DNA from: Roseivivax sp. THAF197b
GTDB taxonomy: Bacteria > Pseudomonadota > Alphaproteobacteria > Rhodobacterales > Rhodobacteraceae
Assembly: GCF_009363255.1 (NCBI RefSeq)
Contig: NZ_CP045318.1
Span: 2,345,501 to 2,409,500 of the forward strand
DNA length: 64,000 bases
Direction: 5' to 3'
Shown: positions 35,306 through 42,659 of the stretch, piece by piece
How the letters are laid out: every line of letters starts with the position of its first letter
Position numbering within the stretch: position 1 is the stretch's first letter
The notes under the pieces: generated by a model
Database searches by the model: none
What the model saw: only the letters and a program-made list of their open reading frames with translations
Told to the model about the DNA's origin: nothing
Made by a program: the position numbers and the translations under genes

Positions 35306-37501
35306 ATGGAAATTCCCGATATGATCCCGACCCTTGCCGATGCGCTGAGCGAGCGTGGCTATACCGCACTGACCGATGTCCAGGAGGCGGTGACAGCGCC
35401 CGAGCTTGCCGCGGCCGACCTTCTTGTCTCCGCGCAGACCGGATCAGGCAAGACGGTGGGGTTCGGCCTTGCCATCGCGCCCACGCTTCTAGAGGGCGCC
35501 GAAACCTTCGGCCCGGCCGGTGCGCCGCTTGCCCTGATCGTGGCCCCCACGCGCGAACTGGCCATGCAGGTGGCCCGCGAGTTGGAATGGCTGTTTGCCA
35601 GGACCTCGGCACGGGTTGCGACCTGCATCGGCGGCATGGATGCGCGGCAGGAACGTCGCACGCTCGAACGCGGCGCCCATATCGTCGTGGGCACGCCCGG
35701 CCGTCTGCGCGATCACATCATGCGCAGCGCACTCGAGCTGGGCGATATCCGCGCCATCGTGCTCGACGAGGCCGACGAGATGCTCGATCTGGGCTTCCGC
35801 GAAGACCTTGAGTTCATGCTGGCCGAGACCCCCGCGAGCAAACGCACATTGCTGTTCTCGGCCACGGTGCCGCCCGCCATCGCCGAATTGGCCAAGCGCT
35901 ATCAGCGCGACGCGGTCCGCGTGACCACCCAGACCAAGGGCAGCCAGCACGCCGATATCGCCTACCAGGCGATCCAGGTCGCACAGCACGACGCCGAGGC
36001 CGCGATTCTGAATCTTTTGCGCTTTCACGATGCGCAAACAGCGATCGTGTTCGCCAATACAAGGGCGGCGGTGGCGCGCCTGACCGCACGTCTGGCCAAT
36101 CGGGGCGTATCCGTGGTCAGCATTTCGGGCGAGCTCAGCCAAGACGAACGCAGCCATGCGTTGCAGGCGCTTCGGGATGGCCGCGCCCGCGTTTGCGTCG
36201 CCACAGATGTGGCCGCGCGCGGCATCGACCTGCCCAATCTCGAACTCGTCGTTCATGCGGATCTGCCCCAGAACACCGAGGCATTGCTGCACCGTTCGGG
36301 ACGCACCGGACGTGCCGGGCGCAAAGGCATCTCGGCGCTGATCGTGCCGGACAAGGCAGCGAACAAGGCCACGCGCCTTCTGAAATGGGCGAAAATCACG
36401 GCCGATTGGATCGCGGCCCCCTCCGCCGACGACATCAGCGCGCGCGACGAGGCCCGGCTTCTGGCCGATCCGGCCTGGTCGACGCCCGCCGCGGAAGATG
36501 AAGCGGCCTTCGCCGCGCGGCTGATGGAGGCGTTTTCCGCCGAACAGATCGCGGTGGCCTGCCTTCGGCTGTACCGCGCCGGACTGTCTGCGCCGGAGGA
36601 ATTGAACACGCGGCCGCCCCGGGGGGCCGCGGAGCGTGGGGCAGAGCGCGCGCCTTTCGGACCCTCCGCATGGGTGACCCTGTCGGTCGGGCGGGCGCAA
36701 AAGGCCGAACCGCGGTGGCTTTTGCCGCTTCTGTGTCGCGCAGGGGGTCTCGACAAGGACCAGATCGGCAAGATCCGTGTCAGCGAGACGGAAACCACCG
36801 TGGAAATCACCGAAGCCGCCTTGCCCGACTTCCTGGCGAAACTCGGACCGGACGGGCTGCTGGAGAATGATGTGCGCGCGACGACCCAGGGGGCGGCCCC
36901 GTCCGCCGCAGCTGCGCGAAAACCGCACCCTGCGCCGCGGGGCGATAAGCATGACGGGACCGGGCCGAAGTCTGGCTCGGCTCCGGCGCGCAAACCCCGT
37001 GACGGCCAAGCGCACACGAAGGGTTCCGCGCCTCTCGGAACGCCGAAACCCCCGAAGGCGGCCAAACCGGCATCTGCCAAGTCTGACGGCCCTGGCGCAC
37101 CGGTTGCGGCAAAGCCAGCGCGGGATGCAGCTTCATCTGACGGCAAGAAAGACTGGAAGCGTCCGGATCGCAAAGAGAAAGGCGCAGCTGAAGCCACGAA
37201 AACAGGCGCTTCCTCCGCGAAAGCCGGAGGGCGGGATGAGGCGACCGGTAAGTCGTCGCGTTCCGACGGCGCCAAAACCGGCATGTCCCAGGGCAAGCCC
37301 AAAACTTCGAAATCGGCGCCGGGGCGTACGCAGAAAAATGCAGGCCCCAAAGGACCGGGGGTCGGAAAATCGAGCGGAGCAAAACCGCCTTCCTCCGCGC
37401 GGGCGGGCGCGTCGGATCCCTCGCAGCCGATGGGCAAGCGTCGGGCTACGGCCCGCGCGAAAGCCCGTGGCGGAGACGCCGCTCCGAAAAGGCGGCGCTG
37501 A
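35306..37501 (+). CDS. DEAD-box RNA helicase with long basic disordered tail
   Basis: ATP-dependent RNA helicase (about 731 aa). Core motifs: Q-motif region TDVQEAV, Walker A AQTGSGKT (43-50), PTRELAMQ, VGTPGRLRDH, DEAD box VLDEADEMLDL, FSATVPP, VATDVAARGIDLP and HRSGRTGRAGRKG. A DbpA/RNA-binding-like domain (about 430-530) follows, then some 200 residues almost only K, A, P, S, G, T, R and D, ending RKRRR-like. This organisation fits CsdA/DeaD-type helicases that act in ribosome assembly or RNA decay, often at low temperature. ATG at 35306 or 35321 may be the true start; neither has a strong ribosome site. Confidence 0.88.
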   Translation: MEIPDMIPTLADALSERGYTALTDVQEAVTAPELAAADLLVSAQTGSGKTVGFGLAIAPTLLEGAETFGPAGAPLALIVAPTRELAMQVARELEWLFARTSARVATCIGGMDARQERRTLERGAHIVVGTPGRLRDHIMRSALELGDIRAIVLDEADEMLDLGFREDLEFMLAETPASKRTLLFSATVPPAIAELAKRYQRDAVRVTTQTKGSQHADIAYQAIQVAQHDAEAAILNLLRFHDAQTAIVFANTRAAVARLTARLANRGVSVVSISGELSQDERSHALQALRDGRARVCVATDVAARGIDLPNLELVVHADLPQNTEALLHRSGRTGRAGRKGISALIVPDKAANKATRLLKWAKITADWIAAPSADDISARDEARLLADPAWSTPAAEDEAAFAARLMEAFSAEQIAVACLRLYRAGLSAPEELNTRPPRGAAERGAERAPFGPSAWVTLSVGRAQKAEPRWLLPLLCRAGGLDKDQIGKIRVSETETTVEITEAALPDFLAKLGPDGLLENDVRATTQGAAPSAAAARKPHPAPRGDKHDGTGPKSGSAPARKPRDGQAHTKGSAPLGTPKPPKAAKPASAKSDGPGAPVAAKPARDAASSDGKKDWKRPDRKEKGAAEATKTGASSAKAGGRDEATGKSSRSDGAKTGMSQGKPKTSKSAPGRTQKNAGPKGPGVGKSSGAKPPSSARAGASDPSQPMGKRRATARAKARGGDAAPKRRR

Positions 37502-37631
37502 TCGGTCGAAGCTCGGAGTGCAGGACCCCTTGCCTGCGCATCCCTGCGCGGGAAAGGTCTGCGACTCTGTCGAACTTGGTGTCCTTTGCTTCGGTGCACT
37601 ATCGCCACGCGCTGGGAGCACGCATGCCGGG

Positions 37632-38741
37632 TCATCCGACCAGCGCCAAGTTGGTCGCCTCCTGCGCTGAGCGATTGGGCAATTCGAAGGCGAATTTGGT
37701 TCCCTTGTCGGGTGTTGATTCGCACCAGATCCGGCCGCCATGGCGCAGGACGATTTTCTTGCAGGTCGCGAGCCCAAGACCCGTGCCCGCAATGCCGGTG
37801 GTGCCCGGCGCGCGCTTGAAGGGCTCGAAAACGCGCTCAATCTGGTCTTTGGCGATCCCGATGCCGTTATCCGAAACCTCGAAAAGATGGCTGTCGCAGC
37901 GGTTTTGGACGCTGATCGCAATGCGGGGGGCATCCGCACTGCAGAACTTGATCGCATTTGCGATCAGGTTCTGGAGGACCTGCGCGATTTGCGGGGCGCG
38001 GCAGGAAAGACGCGTGGTTGCATCAACCTGATCGAGATCGATCCTGGCATCCGCTTCGGTGATGACCTGAGACAGGGCATTCATCGCGCGATCGACCAAA
38101 TCCACGCCGGAAACCTCGTTGATGACGTCCTCTCGATCAAAGCGGATATGATCGGACAGGCTTTTCATCGTCTCGAGCATATGCCGGGAGGATTTGCGCA
38201 GCAGGCGCAGGCTTTCATGCACATCCTCCATCTCTCCGGCCTCGATATCCTCGGAAACCTGGTCGACCAGATAGGACACGGCACGGATCGGAGCCTTGAA
38301 ATCATGCACCAGAACCTCTGAAAAGGTCGCAAGATCACGGTGCTGTTCATCGAGTTTCGATTGCGTTCGAGCAGCCCCGACGCCGGTTCTCAACATCCTC
38401 TCAAGCGCAGCGGCGGTGATCGAGGACTTGGCGATGTAATCCGCGGCACCGAGTTGGATCGCGCTTTTCGCGAGTTCCTCATCCCCCTGCCCCGTGACCA
38501 TGAACACCGCCGCTTGCGGCCATCGCGACCGCACCGTTTCAAGGACATTCAGACCGAACGCACCGGGAAGAAGGTAGTCCAGAAACACGGCATCAAGATG
38601 CGTGGCCTCGACATCGCCAAGCTCATCGGTCGATCGCGCCTCTTGCGTCGTCACGACAAGGGTTGTTTTCGCGAGGAGCCGGGTCAGCATCTTGCGATCC
38701 CCATCGTCGTCGTCGACGATCAATACGGCATAATCGTCCAT
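37632..38741 (-). CDS. Hybrid histidine kinase with N-terminal receiver domain
   Basis: Soluble receiver-kinase protein (369 aa). Receiver at residues 1-125 with D10-D13 acidic pocket, phospho-acceptor D55 (FLDYLLPG) and K105; dimerisation/phosphotransfer domain with H146 in LVHDFKAPIRAV; ATP-binding domain with QNLIANAIKF (N), DNGIGIAKDQ (G1) and GTGLGL (G2, 319-324). No sensor or membrane domain, so it is likely switched through its own receiver. The ATG at 38741 lies seven bases after AAGGAG; the ATG at 38747 is too close to it. A paralogous response regulator lies 311 bases upstream. Confidence 0.9.
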   Translation of the reverse strand: MDDYAVLIVDDDDGDRKMLTRLLAKTTLVVTTQEARSTDELGDVEATHLDAVFLDYLLPGAFGLNVLETVRSRWPQAAVFMVTGQGDEELAKSAIQLGAADYIAKSSITAAALERMLRTGVGAARTQSKLDEQHRDLATFSEVLVHDFKAPIRAVSYLVDQVSEDIEAGEMEDVHESLRLLRKSSRHMLETMKSLSDHIRFDREDVINEVSGVDLVDRAMNALSQVITEADARIDLDQVDATTRLSCRAPQIAQVLQNLIANAIKFCSADAPRIAISVQNRCDSHLFEVSDNGIGIAKDQIERVFEPFKRAPGTTGIAGTGLGLATCKKIVLRHGGRIWCESTPDKGTKFAFELPNRSAQEATNLALVG

Positions 38742-39052
38742 GTCCATTCTCCTTAGAATGACGCTGGATTGTTGTGGATTGTGTTTCTGGCACCCACCGA
38801 AAAGCGTATGCCGAGCGGAACGAGGGCGGCGCAGTCGACGCCACCCCTTTTCCGTATCCGTTTTTGGCGAGCCGGAGATTGTGACCAAGAGCTGCAGCTG
38901 AATCGCGCGGCGGGGATCGGCCCGCCACCTGTGACTGTTTCGACCAGGACCCAAAGGGTTTTATCGTCGGCGCAGGCCGAACGGACCGCCCTGCACCGGG
39001 AAGACGCGATACTGCGCAAGGCGTGACTGTCCGACACCCGGGTCACAGCCCA
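38742..39052. other. 311-base gap between paired two-component genes
   Basis: No convincing gene in this stretch. A 97-codon minus-strand frame (38753-39046) shows no domain and no ribosome site. On the minus strand CACAATCCACAACAATCC, a short imperfect repeat, precedes the kinase ribosome site. The length suggests the kinase has its own promoter or leader, though no -35/-10 pair is clear. Confidence 0.4.
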
Positions 39053-39805
39053 TCAAGCGTCGTGCAAGAGCTTGCCGGCTTGCACCGAGGCGTCCCGCAT
39101 CCGCGTCTGCTCGTCCATCAGGGATTGCACGTCATCGAGGAAGGCAAAGATATCCCCGCAGGACGCTTCGAGACCCAGAAGCGTTTCGCGAAGGCGCTTG
39201 TCCTCCGTCTGGGCCCGTTTCAGGCTGCGCACCTGGGACAGGGTCGCATTTAGCGCTTCCCGGATCTGCGGCCCGCATGTCTGCGCGAAGCGCAGTACCG
39301 ACAGGTGCATCGTCGAACGGGAGGATTGCGCCTCACCAAGGGCGGCGATCAGGAGGCGCCGCTCGAACGCGGAGGTGACGGATTTGCGCAGGGCATCGAC
39401 GGTCAACTCCTCTTTCGTGAGGTAGTCGGCGCATCCCTTTCGCATAGCTTCCACAGCGATGTCGTGACGATCCACGGAGGTGATCATGATCGGGATCGCG
39501 TTGACCTGATCTTCGTGTCCGATCAGCAGTTTCAGCGCATCAAGACCTGTATCCATCTCGAGGTGGTAATCGAGGAAGGCAAGGTCGATGTCATGTTGGT
39601 CGAGCACCCGGCGCATCGACGCCAGATCGCGCACCTCGTGCATCACGAAGTCGAGGCCCGCCTTCCGGCAGAGGCGCCTGATCCGCGCGCGATCCGCCTC
39701 CATGTCGTCGAGCACGAGGATGTGAAGCGTCGCGTCGATTTCAGCGTGTCGCCCGACATTCATGTCGACACCTGTCACCGGCTGGTTCGTGGCTAAGCCT
39801 TGCAT
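39053..39805 (-). CDS. Response regulator with histidine-less DHp-like C-terminus
   Basis: Receiver protein (250 aa). Receiver domain about 27-150: LDDMEADRA acidic pocket (D33, D34), phospho-acceptor D79 (FLDYHLEMDTG), K131. The C-terminal helical part (about 165-235, LRFAQTCGPQIREALN) lines up with the dimerisation domain of the neighbouring kinase (LVHDFKAPIRAV), but alanine stands where the kinase has its histidine, and there is no ATPase domain. It looks like a truncated paralogue of the kinase. It could titrate or scaffold the kinase, or act as a phosphate sink; this is inference. Start at 39805 or at the ATG at 39763. Confidence 0.82.
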   Translation of the reverse strand: MQGLATNQPVTGVDMNVGRHAEIDATLHILVLDDMEADRARIRRLCRKAGLDFVMHEVRDLASMRRVLDQHDIDLAFLDYHLEMDTGLDALKLLIGHEDQVNAIPIMITSVDRHDIAVEAMRKGCADYLTKEELTVDALRKSVTSAFERRLLIAALGEAQSSRSTMHLSVLRFAQTCGPQIREALNATLSQVRSLKRAQTEDKRLRETLLGLEASCGDIFAFLDDVQSLMDEQTRMRDASVQAGKLLHDA

Positions 39806-40001
39806 GTTCCTGACCTTTCTTCATCACTGAGACGGCAGCGGCCGACAGCGCGGCGCAGCCAAACAATCACCCGGACCATGCACACGCAGAACCGGAAGCG
39901 GCTTTCGCGACTATCCGCGCGCAGCTTTAAGAATCCGTGAAGAGATCAACGACATGCCGACACACCGGCCATGCGCGAACGACGCCAGAGGCGACGCGTC
40001 C

Positions 40002-40997
40002 TCACGCCCCTGATTTCAAACGGAATTCCGCGGGTGTCATCGCCCATTCCGCCTTGAAGGCCCGGATCAGGTGCGGCGCGTCGCAGAAGCCCGAGGCGAT
40101 CGCGATATCGGTCAGGCCATGCTCCGTTCGCGTGAGCAATCGGCGCGCCTGGTCGAGCCGTATCTCCAGCCCGGCCCGCGACGGCGAGACACCCAGATCG
40201 CGCTGAAAGCGCCGCTCGAGGCTGCGCCGACCGATGCCGAGATATGCGGCGATCTCGGCGACGGTTTCGGGCGCGTCGAGATGCTGCTGCATGCGAATCA
40301 ACGCCCGGCGCACCACCGGGTCCGCCGCCTCGCGTCGTGATGGCACGCCGGGCTGCGGACGCTCACCGCCCTTGGCCTCGTCGATGATCATGATCGACAG
40401 GCTTTTCGTGGCCGCGGAATGGCCCACATGCCGCTCGACCAGATGGGCGGCAAGATGCGCCGTGCTTTGCCCGCCCGAACAGGTCAGACGGTCGCGATCG
40501 ACCACGAAGATCTGGTCGGAGACCGGGCGCGCGCCTGCAAACCGGGCGACGAATTCATCGTGGTGAAACCAGTTCACGCAGGCACGGTAACCGTCCAGAA
40601 GCCCCGCCTCATGCAGGATGAAGACGCCGGTACAGAGCCCGATCAGGGGTACGCCCGCCGCCGCCTGCCCGCGCAGGAAATCGAGCGCTTCGGGCGCCAG
40701 CGCGCGTCCCTCGCCCATCAGCCCGCCCACAACGGCGATGTAATCGAAGCGCGGTGCCGCCCGCAGGCGCAGATCGGGCTGCACCTTGACCGCGCAGGAG
40801 GACCGCACCGGGCTCATGTCATGCGACAGCACCGCCCAGTCGCACAGGATCGGACGCGACCGGTCGGCATCGTCCGCGGCAAGCCGCAGCACATCGACGA
40901 AATTCGCGAAGGCCGACAGGGTGAACCGGTCGGCCAGCAGGAATCCCACGCGCAAACGGCGTGTCTTCGTGGCAAGTTTGGAATCAGCATGGCGCAT
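40002..40997 (-). CDS. GlxA-family AraC-type transcriptional regulator
   Basis: Regulator (331 aa) with an N-terminal DJ-1/PfpI-like domain (about 15-190; nucleophile-elbow region PLIGLCTGVFILHEAGLLDG) and a C-terminal AraC helix-turn-helix pair (about 225-325; VAEIAAYLGIGRRSLERRF and LTDIAIASGFCDAPHLIRAFK). This is the type of GbdR and CdhR, regulators of glycine betaine and carnitine breakdown. It is divergent from soxBDAG, 97 bases between starts, so it most likely activates sarcosine oxidase in response to betaine, dimethylglycine or sarcosine. Confidence 0.9.
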   Translation of the reverse strand: MRHADSKLATKTRRLRVGFLLADRFTLSAFANFVDVLRLAADDADRSRPILCDWAVLSHDMSPVRSSCAVKVQPDLRLRAAPRFDYIAVVGGLMGEGRALAPEALDFLRGQAAAGVPLIGLCTGVFILHEAGLLDGYRACVNWFHHDEFVARFAGARPVSDQIFVVDRDRLTCSGGQSTAHLAAHLVERHVGHSAATKSLSIMIIDEAKGGERPQPGVPSRREAADPVVRRALIRMQQHLDAPETVAEIAAYLGIGRRSLERRFQRDLGVSPSRAGLEIRLDQARRLLTRTEHGLTDIAIASGFCDAPHLIRAFKAEWAMTPAEFRLKSGA

Positions 40998-41094
40998 GTC
41001 GCGATACTACAGCCGAAGCGTCGCATTTCTCCAGTCCCGCAGGCATCGGCTGGTCTAGAGCGAAAGGACATCCCCGTTCTGCGAGGCCCCGCCC

Positions 41095-42348
41095 ATGACC
41101 CGATTCTCCGCCCTGTCGCTTCTGAAGAACGCCGTCTCCGGCAACAAGAACTGGACGGAGCAATGGCCCGACAGCCAGCCCAAGGACGAATACGACGTCA
41201 TCATCGTGGGTGCCGGCGGGCACGGGCTGGGAGCGGCCTATTACCTTGCCAAAGAGCATGGCATCACCAATGTCGCGGTGATCGACAAGGGCTGGCTCGG
41301 CGGCGGCAATACGGGCCGGAACACGACGATCATCCGCTCGAACTACCTCTATGACGAAAGCGCGCGGCTGTACGATCACGCCCTCGACCTCTGGGAGGGG
41401 CTGAGCCAGGAGCTGAATTACAACGTCATGTTCTCGCAACGGGGCGTGATGATGCTCGCCCATAACGTGCATGACGTGCAGAGCTTCAAGCGGCACATCC
41501 ACGCGAACCGGCTGAACGGCGTCGACAACCGCTGGCTGGAGCCCGAACAGGCCAAGGAATATTGCCCGCCGCTCAATATCCGGTCCGATGCGCGCTACCC
41601 GGTGATGGGCGCGGCGTTGCAACAGCGCGCGGGCACCGCACGGCACGATGCGGTGGCCTGGGGCTATGCGCGGGGCGCGGCGGCACGCGGCGTCGACATC
41701 ATCCAGAACTGCCCCGTCACCGCGATCCGGCGCGGCCCGGATGGCGCCGTCGAGGGTGTGGAGACCGCGCGCGGCTTCATTCGAGCCAAGAAGGTCGCCG
41801 TTTCCGCCGCCGGACATACAAGCGTGCTGATGGACAGCGCGGGCGTGCGCATGCCGCTTGAGAGCTATCCGCTGCAGGCGCTGGTGTCGGAGCCGGTGAA
41901 ACCGATCTTCCCCTGCGTCGTCATGTCGAACACGGTGCACGCCTATATCAGCCAGTCCGACAAGGGCGAGCTGGTGATCGGCTCGGGCACGGACCAGTAC
42001 ACCTCCTATTCGCAGCGCGGCGGGTTGCCGCTGATCGAGCACACGGTCGCCGCGATCTGCGAGGTCTTTCCGATCTTCAACCGCATGCGGATGCTGCGGA
42101 AATGGGGCGGGATCGTCGATGTGACGCCCGATCGCTCGGCCATCCTCGGCAAGACACCAGTCCAGGGTTTGTACGTCAATTGCGGCTGGGGCACGGGCGG
42201 GTTCAAGGCCACACCGGGGGCCGCGCATACGCTCGCCTGGACTGTGGCCAAGGACGAGCCGCACAAGATCAACGCGCCGTTTACGCTGGAGCGTTTCACC
42301 ACCGGACGGCTGATCGACGAAGCCGCCGCCGCCGCCGTCGCGCATTAA
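41095..42348 (+). CDS. soxB: Sarcosine oxidase beta subunit
   Basis: FAD-binding catalytic subunit (417 aa) of heterotetrameric sarcosine oxidase, which demethylates sarcosine to glycine. FAD site [43 protein letters not shown] (the region carrying the covalent-FMN histidine in the family) and the C-terminal [17 protein letters not shown] are conserved. Followed by soxD after 11 bases in the fixed order B-D-A-G. Confidence 0.95.
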   Translation: MTRFSALSLLKNAVSGNKNWTEQWPDSQPKDEYDVIIVGAGGHGLGAAYYLAKEHGITNVAVIDKGWLGGGNTGRNTTIIRSNYLYDESARLYDHALDLWEGLSQELNYNVMFSQRGVMMLAHNVHDVQSFKRHIHANRLNGVDNRWLEPEQAKEYCPPLNIRSDARYPVMGAALQQRAGTARHDAVAWGYARGAAARGVDIIQNCPVTAIRRGPDGAVEGVETARGFIRAKKVAVSAAGHTSVLMDSAGVRMPLESYPLQALVSEPVKPIFPCVVMSNTVHAYISQSDKGELVIGSGTDQYTSYSQRGGLPLIEHTVAAICEVFPIFNRMRMLRKWGGIVDVTPDRSAILGKTPVQGLYVNCGWGTGGFKATPGAAHTLAWTVAKDEPHKINAPFTLERFTTGRLIDEAAAAAVAH

Positions 42349-42359
42349 GGAGAGCCGAT

Positions 42360-42659
42360 ATGTTGTTGATTCACTGCCCTTATTGCGACGAGACGCTGCC
42401 GGAGCTGGAGTTTGCCTATGCGGGGCAAGCGCATGTGGCGCGCGCTGCGGATCCATCGTCGCAATCGGACGAGGACTGGCGCGATTTCCTCTTCATCCGC
42501 GACAACGTCAAGGGCGTGCATGCCGAGCGCTGGCGGCACGTCCATGGCTGCGGGCGCTTCTTCAACGCGCTGCGCCACACCGTCACCGACAAGTTCGTGA
42601 CCACCTACAAGGCGGGCGAGCCGCGCCCCGCGACCGACGAGACGGAGCCCCGCGCATGA
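42360..42659 (+). CDS. soxD: Sarcosine oxidase delta subunit
   Basis: Small zinc-binding subunit (99 aa). It begins LLIHCPYCDETLPELEF with a CxxC pair and contains WRHVHGCGRFFNALRHTVTDKF, supplying further histidine/cysteine ligands. An AAGGAGAG ribosome site precedes the ATG, and its stop overlaps the soxA start (ATGA). Length is normal for the family. Confidence 0.95.
   Translation: MLLIHCPYCDETLPELEFAYAGQAHVARAADPSSQSDEDWRDFLFIRDNVKGVHAERWRHVHGCGRFFNALRHTVTDKFVTTYKAGEPRPATDETEPRA

Noticed and set aside
38753..39046. Possible 97-residue gene between the two-component genes
   Set aside because: No ribosome site, no domain, no plausible codon pattern.
42383..42655. N-terminal extension of soxA by 91 codons
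   Set aside because: It lies within soxD, and the family N-terminus MNPFRVYGKG begins at 42656.
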